Source: Rhodobacteraceae bacterium IMCC1909 (GTDB lineage: Bacteria; Pseudomonadota; Alphaproteobacteria; Rhodobacterales; Rhodobacteraceae). From it: DNA of 64,000 bases. The first letter of the stretch is position 1. Each line of letters begins with the position of its first letter. The notes beneath the pieces are model-generated. The model had not been told where the DNA came from, ran no database searches, and saw only the letters and a list, made by a program, of their open reading frames with translations. Location: positions 186,001-250,000 of the forward strand of contig JAPDHM010000001.1 of NCBI GenBank assembly GCA_030704425.1, given 5' to 3'. Made by a program: the position numbers and the translations under genes. Positions 28,880-36,923 of the stretch are shown piece after piece.

Positions 28880-29881
28880 TTAGGCAACACCGCGCTGCAA
28901 CAGCTGTAACACTGTGACCAATCCAATCGGGCAGCCGTCGTCCAAGACAAAAGCGGCAGAGATTTTCCTTGTTTGCAGCGTATGCAAAGATCGTGCCCCT
29001 AGATTGTACGGCCGCAGGGTGACAGGGGCGGGGCTCATGATGTCTTGGGCCTGGTTGGACCACATCACATCCTGCATCATGCCATTGGGGTTTTTTTCTA
29101 AATATCTGCGAATGTCACCGTCCGTTATCACGCCGCTCAGATGGCCGGCCACATCAAGCAAGCCGACAATGCCAAATCCTTTATTCGAGATTTCGGCCAC
29201 CACATCAAAGACAGGGACAGATTGATCCAGAAGTGGCAGCTCATCGCCCTGGTGCATGAATTCACGAACCGGCTGCAGGACAGCACCAAGCTTCCCACCG
29301 GGATGGAAGTTGCGAAAACTTTCCTCAGTGAAACCGCGCATTTTCAGCAAGGTAATGGCCAGCGCATCCCCCATTGCCATTTGCAACAGGGTCGAGGTGG
29401 TGGGCGCCAGATTATGCGGGCAGGCCTCTTGGGCCGCAGGCAGAACGATGGGATATTGCGCGCGGCGGGCCAATGTGCCCTCGACTTTGCCGGTTATCGC
29501 AACAATGGGCACGTCAAAGCGCGCGGCATAGGCGATAATATCTGCCAATTCACCCGTTTCACCCGACCAGGAGAGAAGCATCACAACATCGTCATTTTGG
29601 ATCATACCCAGATCGCCATGGCTGGCCTCGGCCGCATGGACAAAATAGGCCGGCGTGCCGGTGGAGGCGAAAGTCGCGGCCAGTTTCCGCGCCACATGTC
29701 CGCTTTTTCCAACCCCCGATAGAATGAGCCGGCCCTTCATGGCAAAGATCAAATCCGCAGCTCCGGCGATCACGCCGCGCATTTGCGCTGTATCCACCGC
29801 TTGCTGCAATTGGGACATGCCGGCGGAAAAACAAGCCACCGCCGAGAGGGCGGATGCGGCGGGATCGATCGGGTTTTTCAT
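28880..29881 (-). CDS. kdsD: Arabinose-5-phosphate isomerase, KpsF/GutQ family
   Basis: Interconverts ribulose-5-phosphate and arabinose-5-phosphate, the first step of KDO synthesis. Domains: SIS (about 40-175) with SGVGKSGHVARKLAATFAS and the loop FVHAAEASHGDLGMI, then two CBS domains (about 205-330) with ITDGDIRRYLEKN. 333 residues, usual length. Convergent with kdsB and divergent from kdsA. KpsF-type paralogs can serve capsule synthesis; adjacency to kdsA/kdsB favours the lipopolysaccharide role. Confidence 0.92.
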   Translation of the reverse strand: MKNPIDPAASALSAVACFSAGMSQLQQAVDTAQMRGVIAGAADLIFAMKGRLILSGVGKSGHVARKLAATFASTGTPAYFVHAAEASHGDLGMIQNDDVVMLLSWSGETGELADIIAYAARFDVPIVAITGKVEGTLARRAQYPIVLPAAQEACPHNLAPTTSTLLQMAMGDALAITLLKMRGFTEESFRNFHPGGKLGAVLQPVREFMHQGDELPLLDQSVPVFDVVAEISNKGFGIVGLLDVAGHLSGVITDGDIRRYLEKNPNGMMQDVMWSNQAQDIMSPAPVTLRPYNLGARSLHTLQTRKISAAFVLDDGCPIGLVTVLQLLQRGVA

Positions 29882-30024
29882 AGTCGACTGGCCCCAAGTC
29901 TGCTCAAAGAAGTTGCCGAAAACTACACTGATATGACGAGATATCCAAGGGCAAAGGTGATGACTTTGAAACTTGTAAAACTATGCTATGAACAGGCTAA
30001 AGAGATATGTAGAAAGCCAAAGAT

Positions 30025-30870
30025 ATGACTGAAATCGCCGTCGCAAATATGACCCTAGGCAATCATCGACCGATGAGTTTGATCGGTGGAATGAATGTGA
30101 TTGAGAGCCGCGATCTGGTGATGCGCGTGGCCGAAGCATTCGTGCGGGCCACGGGTGAATTGAGCCTGCCCTATATATTCAAAGCCTCTTTTGACAAGGC
30201 CAATCGCTCCTCCATTCACTCTTTCCGCGGACCCGGACTCGACGAGGGTCTCAAGGTGTTGCAAGAGGTCAAGCAAACATTTGGTGTGCCGGTTTTGACG
30301 GACGTGCACGAAATTTCCCAGGCCGCGCCAGTGGCTGAGGTCTGTCATATCTTGCAAGTGCCAGCCTTCTTGGCGCGGCAAACCGATTTGATTGCGGCTG
30401 TTGCGGCGACTGATGCGGTGATCAATGTCAAGAAACCACAGTTTATGAGCCCACCGCAAATCCAAAATTTGGTTGGAAAAATTCGTGAATGTGGCAATGA
30501 GAAAATTCTGCTCTGTGAGCGTGGGACCTGCTTTGGTTATGACAATTTGGTTGTTGACATGCTGGGCCTTCGGACAATGAAGGATTGCAGCGATGACGCG
30601 CCTATTATTTTTGACGTGACCCATGCCTTACAAACCCGCGCGGCCGGTGCTGCGGTCTCTGGCGGGCGGCGCGGACAAATTGCTGAGCTGGGCCGGGCAG
30701 GCTTGGCCGTGGGTATTGCCGGATTGTTTCTTGAAGCGCATCCCGACCCTGATCAGGCTTTATGCGATGGGCCGAGCGCCCTGCCTTTGGATTTGATCAA
30801 ACCATTTTTGACGCAGATGAAAGCGGTGGATGATTTGGTGAAGTCCTTGCCGGCATTGGTGATTGACTGA
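30025..30870 (+). CDS. kdsA: 3-deoxy-8-phosphooctulonate synthase (KDO-8-phosphate synthase)
   Basis: Condenses phosphoenolpyruvate with arabinose-5-phosphate. The 281-residue TIM barrel shows [57 protein letters not shown] and [17 protein letters not shown], all KdsA hallmarks, and [18 protein letters not shown] near 160-177. A cysteine in the ERGTCFGY stretch is of interest because metal-dependent KdsA enzymes use a cysteine ligand (though their known ligand is nearer the N-terminus). Divergent from kdsD. Confidence 0.95.
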   Translation: MTEIAVANMTLGNHRPMSLIGGMNVIESRDLVMRVAEAFVRATGELSLPYIFKASFDKANRSSIHSFRGPGLDEGLKVLQEVKQTFGVPVLTDVHEISQAAPVAEVCHILQVPAFLARQTDLIAAVAATDAVINVKKPQFMSPPQIQNLVGKIRECGNEKILLCERGTCFGYDNLVVDMLGLRTMKDCSDDAPIIFDVTHALQTRAAGAAVSGGRRGQIAELGRAGLAVGIAGLFLEAHPDPDQALCDGPSALPLDLIKPFLTQMKAVDDLVKSLPALVID

Positions 30871-30938
30871 ACCGTCAGAGCCTTATCGCCCGTAATTAGA
30901 CGGTGACAAGCGGCCTGTGCTGTGGCTAAGGTGGTTTC

Positions 30939-31115
30939 ATGAAGCATATTCCCAAAGAAACCACCGATGACGCGCTTGTTCAGGAATTTCTGAACAAAGG
31001 TGGGAAAATCAGTGTTGGAAAAACCAAGCCCTTGCCCAGTGAGCTAGGCTTGAGCAACAACACATGGAATAACAAGCTTACGCGCGAAGAAAAATCTGCC
31101 CGCGACGGAAAATGA
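30939..31115 (+). CDS. Small hypothetical protein, 58 residues
   Basis: Reading frame from an ATG at 30939 to a TGA at 31113-31115. The predicted product is polar and basic: MKHIPKETTDDALVQEFL, NKGGKISVGKTKPLPSELGL, then a charged C-terminus (REEKSARDGK). A GGTGG lies before the start. The coding style (Lys/Glu rich, no rare patterns) and lack of overlap with another gene make it plausible. The KGGKI-type pattern recalls short conserved alphaproteobacterial proteins of unknown function. I do not recognise a domain. Confidence 0.6.
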   Translation: MKHIPKETTDDALVQEFLNKGGKISVGKTKPLPSELGLSNNTWNNKLTREEKSARDGK

Positions 31116-31229
31116 TCTCCCGCCCTAAAACGGCGATGAAGATATATTTTCCAGGAAAATTTGAATTGACCAGCGATATTCATAGTCTGCGTGTCATTCG
31201 GTTTGTTTTGCTCTGCTGCGGTAGAGAAA

Positions 31230-31257
31230 GGTGACCTGCCACAAGTGGTGGCTCACC
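31230..31257 (+). promoter_or_regulatory. Leader hairpin upstream of the PiT phosphate transporter gene
   Basis: GGTGA (31230-31234) and GCCAC (31238-31242) pair with GTGGC (31248-31252) and TCACC (31253-31257); the only flaw is a 3-nt bulge. It lies 75 bp before the transporter start. Role unknown: it could be a leader structure or an operator. Confidence 0.4.
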
Positions 31258-31331
31258 AAATTTGCAATAATGTTTGTGAAATTTATGCGAAACTGCTAAC
31301 GGGTCCGCGAACATAGCGGGGATTCAATAAA

Positions 31332-32825
31332 ATGGCTCAGAATGATCTCGACCAACGACACTTGGAAACTCTAGATCGAGATTTAAATCGATTCTCGGCC
31401 CTAGAGCAGGCAACGGCCTATGCCTCCCGCCCCATGATGGGGCTTGGGGTATCATTGGTCTTTATACTCCTTGCGGGGCTTGTTGCTTTCTATCTGTTTG
31501 GTCAAACCGGCAATACGCTTGTCGTGGTGATCGCTGCTGGCTTTGGGGCCTATATGGCGCTGAATATCGGCGCCAATGATGTGGCCAATAATATGGGGCC
31601 CGCAGTGGGGGCCAATGCTTTGACGATGGGCGGGGCTATTGCCATTGCAGCGGTGTTTGAAAGTGCCGGCGCCATGCTTGCAGGTGGAGACGTCGTTTCG
31701 ACCATCGCAAAGGGCATTATTGCGCCTCAAAGCATGGAAACAGCTTCCATCTTTATCTGGGCCATGCTCGCAGCGCTATTGTCCGCCGCGCTCTGGGTTA
31801 ATCTGGCCACTTGGGTAGGCGCGCCCGTTTCGACCACCCATTCTGTTGTTGGCGGCGTTATGGGGGCAGGGATCGCGGCTGCGGGATTTGCAGCTGTGAA
31901 CTGGCCAACCATGTATAAAATCGCCGCAAGCTGGGTGATTTCACCGGTCTTGGGCGGGGTGATTGCCGCCCTGTTTCTTTGGTTTATCAAAAACCGGATT
32001 GTATATCGTGATGATAAAATCTCTGCAGCGCGTGTTTGGGTGCCGGTTTTGGTTGGGATTATGGGCGGGGCATTTTCCGTGTATTTGGCGCTCAAGGGCC
32101 TAAAGAAAATCATGAAAATCGATTTTTCTTCGGCCTTGATGATTGGTCTTGGTTTGGGTGTCATCATTTGGTTGGTCATGATCCCGGTTGTGCGCAAGCA
32201 AGCTGAGGGGTTGGAAAACCGGAATAAGTCTCTGAAAAAACTCTTCGGCATCCCCTTGGTCGTATCCGCAGCGTTGCTCAGTTTTGCTCATGGAGCAAAT
32301 GATGTGGCCAATGCGGTTGGACCGCTGGCCGCGATTGTGCAGGCTTCGGCCTCAGGGGGGTTCGCAGATGCAGTGTCTATTCCGCTCTGGGTGATGGCCA
32401 TCGGTGCCTTGGGGATTTCGTTTGGCCTGTTTTTGTTTGGGCCAAAATTGATCCGCATGGTGGGCGGTCAAATTACCAAACTCAATCCGATGCGGGCCTA
32501 TTGCGTGGCGCTTTCAGCGGCCATTACGGTGATTGTTGCCAGCTGGTTGGGCCTGCCGGTCAGCTCAACGCATATCGCTGTTGGCGGTGTTTTCGGCGTG
32601 GGCTTCTTTCGCGAGTGGGACTCGCAGCGCCGGATGAAACGGGCGCGGATGACCGTTCCACAGGCCGTAGAACAGCCAAAAGAAGAACGCCGCCGTCGCA
32701 AATTGGTGCGCCGCAGTCACTTCCTGACAATCATCGCCGCATGGGTGATTACCGTGCCGGCCGCGGCGACGATCTCAATGTTAATTTTCTGGATCATTTC
32801 GAGTTACATGGGTGGCGCAAGCTAA
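31332..32825 (+). CDS. pit: Inorganic phosphate transporter, PiT family
   Basis: 497-residue inner-membrane symporter with about ten to twelve membrane helices. The duplicated family signature is seen twice: GANDVANNMGPAVGANALT near residue 79 and GANDVANAVGPLAAIVQA near 319, each with its GANDVAN core, plus LPVSSTHIAVGGV and the matching APVSTTHSVVGGV. A charged, basic cytosolic stretch lies near 430-465. PiT proteins take up metal-phosphate with protons (some homologs carry sulfate). Stand-alone gene with a 216-bp leader containing a hairpin. Confidence 0.9.
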   Translation: MAQNDLDQRHLETLDRDLNRFSALEQATAYASRPMMGLGVSLVFILLAGLVAFYLFGQTGNTLVVVIAAGFGAYMALNIGANDVANNMGPAVGANALTMGGAIAIAAVFESAGAMLAGGDVVSTIAKGIIAPQSMETASIFIWAMLAALLSAALWVNLATWVGAPVSTTHSVVGGVMGAGIAAAGFAAVNWPTMYKIAASWVISPVLGGVIAALFLWFIKNRIVYRDDKISAARVWVPVLVGIMGGAFSVYLALKGLKKIMKIDFSSALMIGLGLGVIIWLVMIPVVRKQAEGLENRNKSLKKLFGIPLVVSAALLSFAHGANDVANAVGPLAAIVQASASGGFADAVSIPLWVMAIGALGISFGLFLFGPKLIRMVGGQITKLNPMRAYCVALSAAITVIVASWLGLPVSSTHIAVGGVFGVGFFREWDSQRRMKRARMTVPQAVEQPKEERRRRKLVRRSHFLTIIAAWVITVPAAATISMLIFWIISSYMGGAS

Positions 32826-33117
32826 CCTTGCAGGTCACCGCGCAGGGCTTCGGCTTTGTGCGGAGTGTATTTGATCGCATTGAACAAAAAAGTGTTTTTT
32901 CCGCGCGGTTTAATCAATTGTTAGAATAAACCTGCAACTCTCTGATCATGCGAATGCTTTTTGAAATATAAATGTATATGATATTTGGGTTGGCCTACTG
33001 GATATAGCGGGAAGTGAGATTGTTTATACTAATGCTTGACGTGAAGGCCGTTTGAACCGCAGAATTCGCTTACTGAAGTCACGAAATGAACTACAGTAGC
33101 AGTAGAGGAAAGAAATC
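32826..33117. other. Intergenic region between pit and the small membrane proteins
   Basis: 292 bp, A+T-rich towards its right end (32940-33040). A TATACT at about 33023-33028 could be a -10 box for the small membrane protein genes. No terminator, RNA gene or coding sequence was recognised. Confidence 0.4.
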
Positions 33118-33336
33118 ATGTTAGCAAATGCAAAGAAAATGGTCACCAGTTTGACCGAAGTGGCCATCGCGCTCCTGGCCCTTGCCATTGTCGCATCCGT
33201 GTTGGTTGGCCCCGATAATATGGCATTTTTGGGCGATGTGGTGGGCAATATCACAGCGCTGGTACAGCAGCTTGGAAGCGCGGGTCTGGCCGGGTTGATC
33301 GCCCTGGGTGTGGTCTTGGCTCTGTTCCAAAAATAG
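33118..33336 (+). CDS. Small two-helix membrane protein A
   Basis: 72 residues: a short amphipathic N-terminus (MLANAKKMVTSLTE), a first hydrophobic helix (about 15-30, VAIALLALAIVASVLVG), a polar link, and a second hydrophobic region ending in Phe-Gln-Lys (about 52-70). GAGGAAAG precedes the ATG. It shares layout and several matched positions with the next gene (33380-33616), such as a Glu before helix 1, L-x-G after it, and a VV..N turn, so the two are probably old duplicates. No domain recognised. Convergent with the histidine kinase. Confidence 0.7.
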   Translation: MLANAKKMVTSLTEVAIALLALAIVASVLVGPDNMAFLGDVVGNITALVQQLGSAGLAGLIALGVVLALFQK

Positions 33337-33379
33337 GCCATTTGTAAAAACCGCTTCTCCCAAAAATCTAGGCGTATAG

Positions 33380-33616
33380 ATGAAACATTTAGACAATTAC
33401 CTCACGCAGTTGAGATCCTGGCTTTTGCGTGCCGCGGAGCTCATGTCGTTGGTGCTTGTTGTCCTCATCTTAGTATACCTATTGTTGGGGGAGGCCTCCG
33501 GTGACTATGTGGTCAGCGTCATGACGAATGTGTCACTGCTGATCTCTGCCGTGACCCCGCAAGCGATTATTGGCGTGGCCCTCATCGCGGCTGTCGTGGC
33601 CTATCTGCGCCGGTAA
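33380..33616 (+). CDS. Small two-helix membrane protein B
   Basis: 78 residues with the same plan as protein A: charged N-terminus with Arg/Lys, helix 1 (about 20-37, LMSLVLVVLILVYLLLG), polar link with VVSVMTNVSLLI, helix 2 (about 60-75), and a basic C-terminus (LRR). It follows protein A by 43 bp and ends 12 bp from the convergent histidine kinase. The pair could form a hetero-oligomer in the membrane; function unknown. Confidence 0.7.
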   Translation: MKHLDNYLTQLRSWLLRAAELMSLVLVVLILVYLLLGEASGDYVVSVMTNVSLLISAVTPQAIIGVALIAAVVAYLRR

Positions 33617-33628
33617 AGGCGCGTCAGC

Positions 33629-35170
33629 TTATGACAGGGTGATCTCAAACAGGGCACCGCCCAGCTGTGGGCATTGTGTGACCGTGAGCAACCCGCCATG
33701 GGCTTCAATAATCTGCTGGCAGATATAAAGCCCCAAGCCGGAGTTCCCCTCCCGCGCGTCTTGGCCCTCGCGCGCGCTATAGAAACGCTCAAAGATTTTG
33801 CTGCGATCGGCCATAGGAACGCCCGGCCCGGTATCGGCGACAGTCAAGACGATGCCTTGACGCCATGTTTTCGAAAGAGTGACATGCACCTGCCCTTGAG
33901 GACCGGCACAACTGAAGGCATTTTCAACCAGATTGATCACCACCCGCGCCAGACGATCTGGCAGACCGGTGAAATGAACGTGACTTTGTATGTCAAAAGT
34001 CAGACGCATCTGCGCCTCCTTGGCCGCCGGCTCAAAGAACCCAATCAGATCACCTATTGTCTCAGAAAAATTGAACCGCTCGCGTTTTGCAGCCACCAGA
34101 TCATGATCGACAATAGCCGCCTCTGAAATTTCTGAAATCAATTTGTTCATACGCACCGCCTGATTTTGAATGGCGGCAAATTTTTCCCGCTCGGCTGTAT
34201 TGGCCTCAGCCATTGCATTTTGCGTATTGGCAATAATCGACGCGATTGGATTTTTGAGCTCATGTGAGACATCGGCTGCGAAGCGTTCTTTATCATGGAA
34301 CAGCGTGATGATTTGCTGATGCAACCGATTGAGGTTGCGGTAGAGACGCCCCACCTCATCGCGCCGTGTCTCAAAAGCTTCGATTTCAAACCCCTCCAAT
34401 TGCTCAACCAGAGTTTCAGCTTTCAATCGTCGGTTCAGCCGCCGTGAGAGCCGGCGAATGGGCATCGCGATGGAAATTGCTAAGAGTGCACCAAAGACAA
34501 TGGTGATGCCCGATAGGCCAGTCAAAACCATGAGCCGCGACTTGTTTTTCCCGAAATAGGCCTCACGCAGATAGTAGCTGTCCGAAAGTTCCAGCACAGC
34601 GCGCGGGTGCCCATCCACAGGGATTGGCACGAGATAGCTTAATTCGTACAGATCCGATAATGGATTAAGCAGTTGAAACTGCCGAGTGAAACGCGCACGT
34701 TTTGGCTTATATGGCTCGGTCACAATCTGCAAATCAAATAGGTTTTTATACAGCACAAACAGCTGCTCAAACGGATCGAAGCCATGCGCCTGTGGTGTGA
34801 AGTCCGGCTCCGGCGCATCCGGCAGTGGCCGCACCTCAATCGGTGCGCTGATCCGCGGATTTGCCCCATCGAAATAGGTGAGTTGTGTATCCGCCAAAAG
34901 GCTGGACAGTTTGAGGCGGTCCGTACCCGCCAAAGCGCTGTCCAGCAGCACGGCTTCAATGGCCAGGCGGCGATCAAATTCACTCAATCCGTCCTGCTGA
35001 AAAATGGGTTGGAGCAATTTCATATAGAAATTGGACCGCTCAAATAGCCGGTCCTTCTTGCTGCGGATTTCCACCAAAGCGGCATCTTCGGTCGCAATGA
35101 CAAAGGCCCAAAGCGCGAGATTGAACATCACCAACAGGCCGAGGATTTTTGATAATATTCCACGAAACAT
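33629..35170 (-). CDS. Sensor histidine kinase, ChvG-like
   Basis: 513 residues. Membrane segment near 5-25, a periplasmic sensor region (about 30-208), second membrane segment near 213-236, a HAMP linker, and the kinase core with the phosphoacceptor H303 in RFAADVSHELKNPIASI. The ATP-binding domain shows N-box NLVENAF, and G1/G2 motifs VADTGPGVP and GNSGLGLYI. The H-box and its response regulator resemble ChvG/ChvI systems of alphaproteobacteria, which sense envelope stress or acid. This copy is not next to hprK or ptsH, so it may be a paralog. Five bases from the regulator gene. Confidence 0.88.
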   Translation of the reverse strand: MFRGILSKILGLLVMFNLALWAFVIATEDAALVEIRSKKDRLFERSNFYMKLLQPIFQQDGLSEFDRRLAIEAVLLDSALAGTDRLKLSSLLADTQLTYFDGANPRISAPIEVRPLPDAPEPDFTPQAHGFDPFEQLFVLYKNLFDLQIVTEPYKPKRARFTRQFQLLNPLSDLYELSYLVPIPVDGHPRAVLELSDSYYLREAYFGKNKSRLMVLTGLSGITIVFGALLAISIAMPIRRLSRRLNRRLKAETLVEQLEGFEIEAFETRRDEVGRLYRNLNRLHQQIITLFHDKERFAADVSHELKNPIASIIANTQNAMAEANTAEREKFAAIQNQAVRMNKLISEISEAAIVDHDLVAAKRERFNFSETIGDLIGFFEPAAKEAQMRLTFDIQSHVHFTGLPDRLARVVINLVENAFSCAGPQGQVHVTLSKTWRQGIVLTVADTGPGVPMADRSKIFERFYSAREGQDAREGNSGLGLYICQQIIEAHGGLLTVTQCPQLGGALFEITLS

Positions 35171-35175
35171 TGGGT

Positions 35176-35862
35176 CTAGCCCTGAAGCCGATAGCCGAGC
35201 CCGTGGACTGTCGAAATGATATCGCAGGTTGGATCCACGGCTTTCAGCTTTTGACGAATATTGCGAATGTGACTGTCAATGGTGCGGTCACTGACGTAAA
35301 TCGCTTCTCGATAGGCGGCATCCATCAGCTGGTTTCGGGTTTTGACGACACCGGGACGCTGCGCCATCGACAGAAGCAAAAAACATTCGGTCACTGTTAA
35401 ATCCACCGCCATATTCGCCCAGGTTACCAAATGGCGATCCTGGTCAATGGTTAATTGCCCGGCGCGCACCGGCGCATCCAAATTGGTCACAGCGCCGGCC
35501 GAATGCCGGCGCAAGACGGCGGCCACGCGGAACAGTAACAGATGTTTGCTAAAGGGTTTGGTGATATAATCATCCGCCCCAAGGGTGAAACCGATGATTT
35601 GATCTTGCTCCTCCGCCTTAGATGATAAGAAAATGATCGGCAGATTGGGCATTTTCGCTCGAATGGATTTCAGGAGGGAAAACCCATCCATTTCGGGCAT
35701 TTTTATGTCAAAGAGTGCAAGATCAACACTGTGTTGCTGAAGATGCGCCTGTGCGGCTAGGCTCGAGGAAAAGGCGCTGACGTGATACCCTTCTTGGGTC
35801 AACATCTGCTCCAGTGGTGCAAGTATTTCAACTTCGTCATCTACAATAATGATCTGTGTCAT
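35176..35862 (-). CDS. Response regulator, OmpR/PhoB type, ChvI-like
   Basis: 228 residues. Receiver domain with acidic pocket D8/D9, phosphoacceptor D52 (LFDIKMPEMDG) and K102 (ADDYITKPFS). The C-terminal winged-helix DNA-binding domain (about 135-228) contains LTVTECFLLLSMAQRPGVVKTRNQLMDAAY and YVSDRTIDSHIRNIRQKL, close in pattern to ChvI of rhizobia. First gene of a two-gene operon with the kinase. Likely targets include the nearby membrane proteins, but no binding site has been shown. Confidence 0.9.
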   Translation of the reverse strand: MTQIIIVDDEVEILAPLEQMLTQEGYHVSAFSSSLAAQAHLQQHSVDLALFDIKMPEMDGFSLLKSIRAKMPNLPIIFLSSKAEEQDQIIGFTLGADDYITKPFSKHLLLFRVAAVLRRHSAGAVTNLDAPVRAGQLTIDQDRHLVTWANMAVDLTVTECFLLLSMAQRPGVVKTRNQLMDAAYREAIYVSDRTIDSHIRNIRQKLKAVDPTCDIISTVHGLGYRLQG

Positions 35863-36318
35863 GCGCTGAGCTCACCTGTGATTGCGAAGACAGTGGCATA
35901 GCCCGGCTATGAGCACAAAGAAAATGCGGCCGGCTGCACAGGATCTGCACAAAGGATCACAAAATTTGCACGCGCCGCTGAAATGCTCTGCAAAAGCTGG
36001 CCCTAGGGTCAAAGGGGTCAGGCTCGAGGATGGGCCGGGTTGGATGCACTTCTCCCTCAGCATATCGCGCAGCCCGGCCCATAGGTGTAACCCGCAATTA
36101 AAGGACAGCAGATGGGCACTCTACAGATACTAACAGCGACAGAGATTTTGGTTTTCTGCTCAATATTTTGCATTTATCTCTTTCGGTGACCCCCTGGCTT
36201 GTTTCCGGCCGTATCGACTTGACCACCGATTGATAAGTTTTCATTATGATCCTCACTAAGATGCGCCGAGCGGCTGTTTTGAGCTCTGGCTGGCATCTGC
36301 ATTTAAAGGGCGTGGCAT
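35863..36318. other. Intergenic region between response regulator and pca remnants
   Basis: 456 bp. Two direct repeats (TGCACAGGATC at 35935-35945 and TGCACAAAGGATC at 35946-35958) lie 73-96 bp upstream of the response regulator start and could be part of its promoter. In intact roseobacter pca operons this space would hold pcaQ and pcaD; I see no trace of either. One open frame (35882-36133, plus strand) has no protein-like character. Confidence 0.45.
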
Positions 36319-36472
36319 ATGACAACTTCAAAACGGCATGAGGAGGGGTTGGCCACGCGGCGCGCTGTCTTAGGCGAGGCGCATGTTGCGCGTGCGCAGG
36401 CTCAAACATCGGCGTTTGACGCGCCTTTTCAAGATTTGATCACCGAAGCGGCCTGGGGACATGTCTGGTCGC
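36319..36472 (+). pseudogene. pcaC: pcaC 5' fragment (4-carboxymuconolactone decarboxylase), truncated
   Basis: The frame starting at ATG 36319 reads like the PcaC N-terminus: RRAVLGEAHVARAQ and FDAPFQDLITEAAWGHVW, the usual first 50 residues of about 128. The match ends at residue 52. From about 36470 the sequence becomes a different gene in another frame (pcaG). The rest of the decarboxylase, with its catalytic region, is missing, so the enzyme cannot be made. The frame runs on to a stop at 36510 with unrelated residues. Confidence 0.8.
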
Positions 36473-36923
36473 GGATATCTTTCCGTCCGATGTACCGGGG
36501 CGCAAAATAGTCATTTCGGGGCAAATCTTTGATGGGGCTGGTGATCCTGTCTTGGATGCTATGCTTGAGTTTTGGCAGGCCGATGCCAGTGGCCGTTATG
36601 GCGCCAATGGTGCATATGGCGGCTGGGCCCGCCGGGCGGTGGATCCTGAGGCGGGCCGCTACCTGTTGGAGACGATTCTTCCTGCCTCCACAGGTGACGA
36701 GGCTGCGCATGTGAAAGTTTGGGTTGTGGCGCGCGGCATCAACTTGGTGCTGCACACACGAATTTATTTTGAGGATGAGCCCCAGGGGCAAGATTCCATT
36801 CTGGCGGCGATTAATGAGCCCAGCCGCCGGTCTACCTTGATCGCCGAGCGATCCGGTGATGATGGCTACATCTTCAACATACACCTGCAGGGTGAGAAGG
36901 AAACGGTATTTATCAATGTCTGA
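36470..36923 (+). pseudogene. pcaG: pcaG 3' fragment (protocatechuate 3,4-dioxygenase alpha subunit), 5' end deleted
   Basis: Reading in frame with the stop at 36921-36923, the sequence from about 36470 resembles PcaG from near residue 38 onward: DIFPSDVPGRKIVISGQIFD, EFWQADASGRYG, VVARGINLVLHTRIYFED and LQGEKETVFINV. The first 35-40 residues and the whole of pcaH, which encodes the beta subunit with the iron ligands, are absent. A single deletion of roughly 1.1 kb joining pcaC to pcaG explains the arrangement. The stop overlaps the start of the next gene. Confidence 0.82.

Noticed and set aside
35935-35958. Direct repeats as a CRISPR or origin iteron array
   Set aside because: Only two short copies without regular spacers; at most a promoter element of the response regulator gene.
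35882-36133. Possible coding remnant of pcaD or pcaQ before the pca fragments
   Set aside because: The translation shows no hydrolase or LysR motif, so I could not support it.
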